Origin: Cyanobacteria bacterium UBA1221
GTDB taxonomy: Bacteria > Cyanobacteriota > Vampirovibrionia > Gastranaerophilales > Gastranaerophilaceae
DNA length: 5,832 nucleotides
Direction: 5' to 3'
NCBI GenBank assembly: GCA_002309425.1
Contig: DBXD01000084.1
Location: 16,769-22,600, forward strand
Below are positions 5,755-5,832 of this stretch, one piece after another (position 1 is the stretch's first letter; every line of letters begins with the position of its first letter). Under the pieces are notes generated by a model. It saw only the letters and a program-made list of their open reading frames with translations. It ran no database searches and had not been told where the DNA came from. Made by a program: the position numbers and the translations under genes.

Positions 5755-5757
5755 AAA

Positions 5758-5832
5758 CTACTTGTTCATAGCCTGAGCAACAGCAACGGCACAAGCAACA
5801 GTAGCACCTACCATCGGGTTGTTACCCATACC
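5758..5832 (-). CDS. C-terminal end of a probable GGGtGRT-family protein (cut by window edge)
   Basis: Minus-strand reading gives 24 codons, GMGNNPMVGATV ... VAQAMNK, ending in TAG at 5760-5758 and open at the window edge. The Gly/Ala/Val-rich tail with GMGNNPMVGATVA resembles, from memory, the C-terminus of the conserved GGGtGRT proteins of anaerobes, whose function is uncharacterised; they are often found near NifU-like Fe-S scaffold genes. With so few residues this is tentative. The defining GGGtGRT motif would lie beyond the window. The gene converges on the 599-residue protein gene across the hairpin and repeat. Confidence 0.5.
   Translation of the reverse strand, partial: GMGNNPMVGATVACAVAVAQAMNK

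Overview
The window reads as an AT-rich bacterial chromosome segment. It has compact intergenic regions with hairpin terminators, Shine-Dalgarno (SD) sites before the two central genes, and Asp/Lys/Thr-rich proteins. The mix is a MgtE transporter, a C-terminus resembling the GGGtGRT family, and two large Cys-poor proteins of surface character, one with a LysM-like fold and one with a beta-rich C-terminal half. This is compatible with a diderm, host-associated anaerobe such as the Gastranaerophilales (Melainabacteria). That assignment is an inference from style; no marker gene proves it.

Layout: 1-1004 (minus) is the 5' part of mgtE, cut by the window edge. 1005-1393 is a divergent, very AT-rich spacer holding the mgtE promoter, a 10-bp hairpin, a 21-bp near-palindrome and the leader of the next gene. 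1394-3646 (plus) encodes an unrecognised 750-residue protein with one internal membrane segment, a Thr/Pro/Asp-rich stretch, a helical EF-hand-like module and a LysM-like domain. A strong terminator follows at 3678-3712. A second promoter region leads to 3861-5660 (plus), an unrecognised 599-residue protein. It consists of an N-terminal helical module, a Pro/Gln/Glu repeat spacer and about 340 residues that look like outer-membrane beta-barrel or passenger strands. A hairpin terminator at 5671-5701 and a probable dispersed intergenic repeat separate it from the C-terminal end of a convergent gene (5758-5832, minus), tentatively a GGGtGRT-family protein.

The most interesting result concerns the two central genes. 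They share a helical module (residues about 471-556 of the first, 30-109 of the second), followed in both by a Pro-rich linker. They also share an identical 11-bp upstream element embedded in similar flanks. Together this suggests two differently anchored members of one undescribed, co-regulated cell-envelope protein family. Neither has a classical N-terminal signal peptide, so the export route of the beta-rich protein is an open question. The flanking mgtE and GGGtGRT-like genes look like ordinary housekeeping neighbours.
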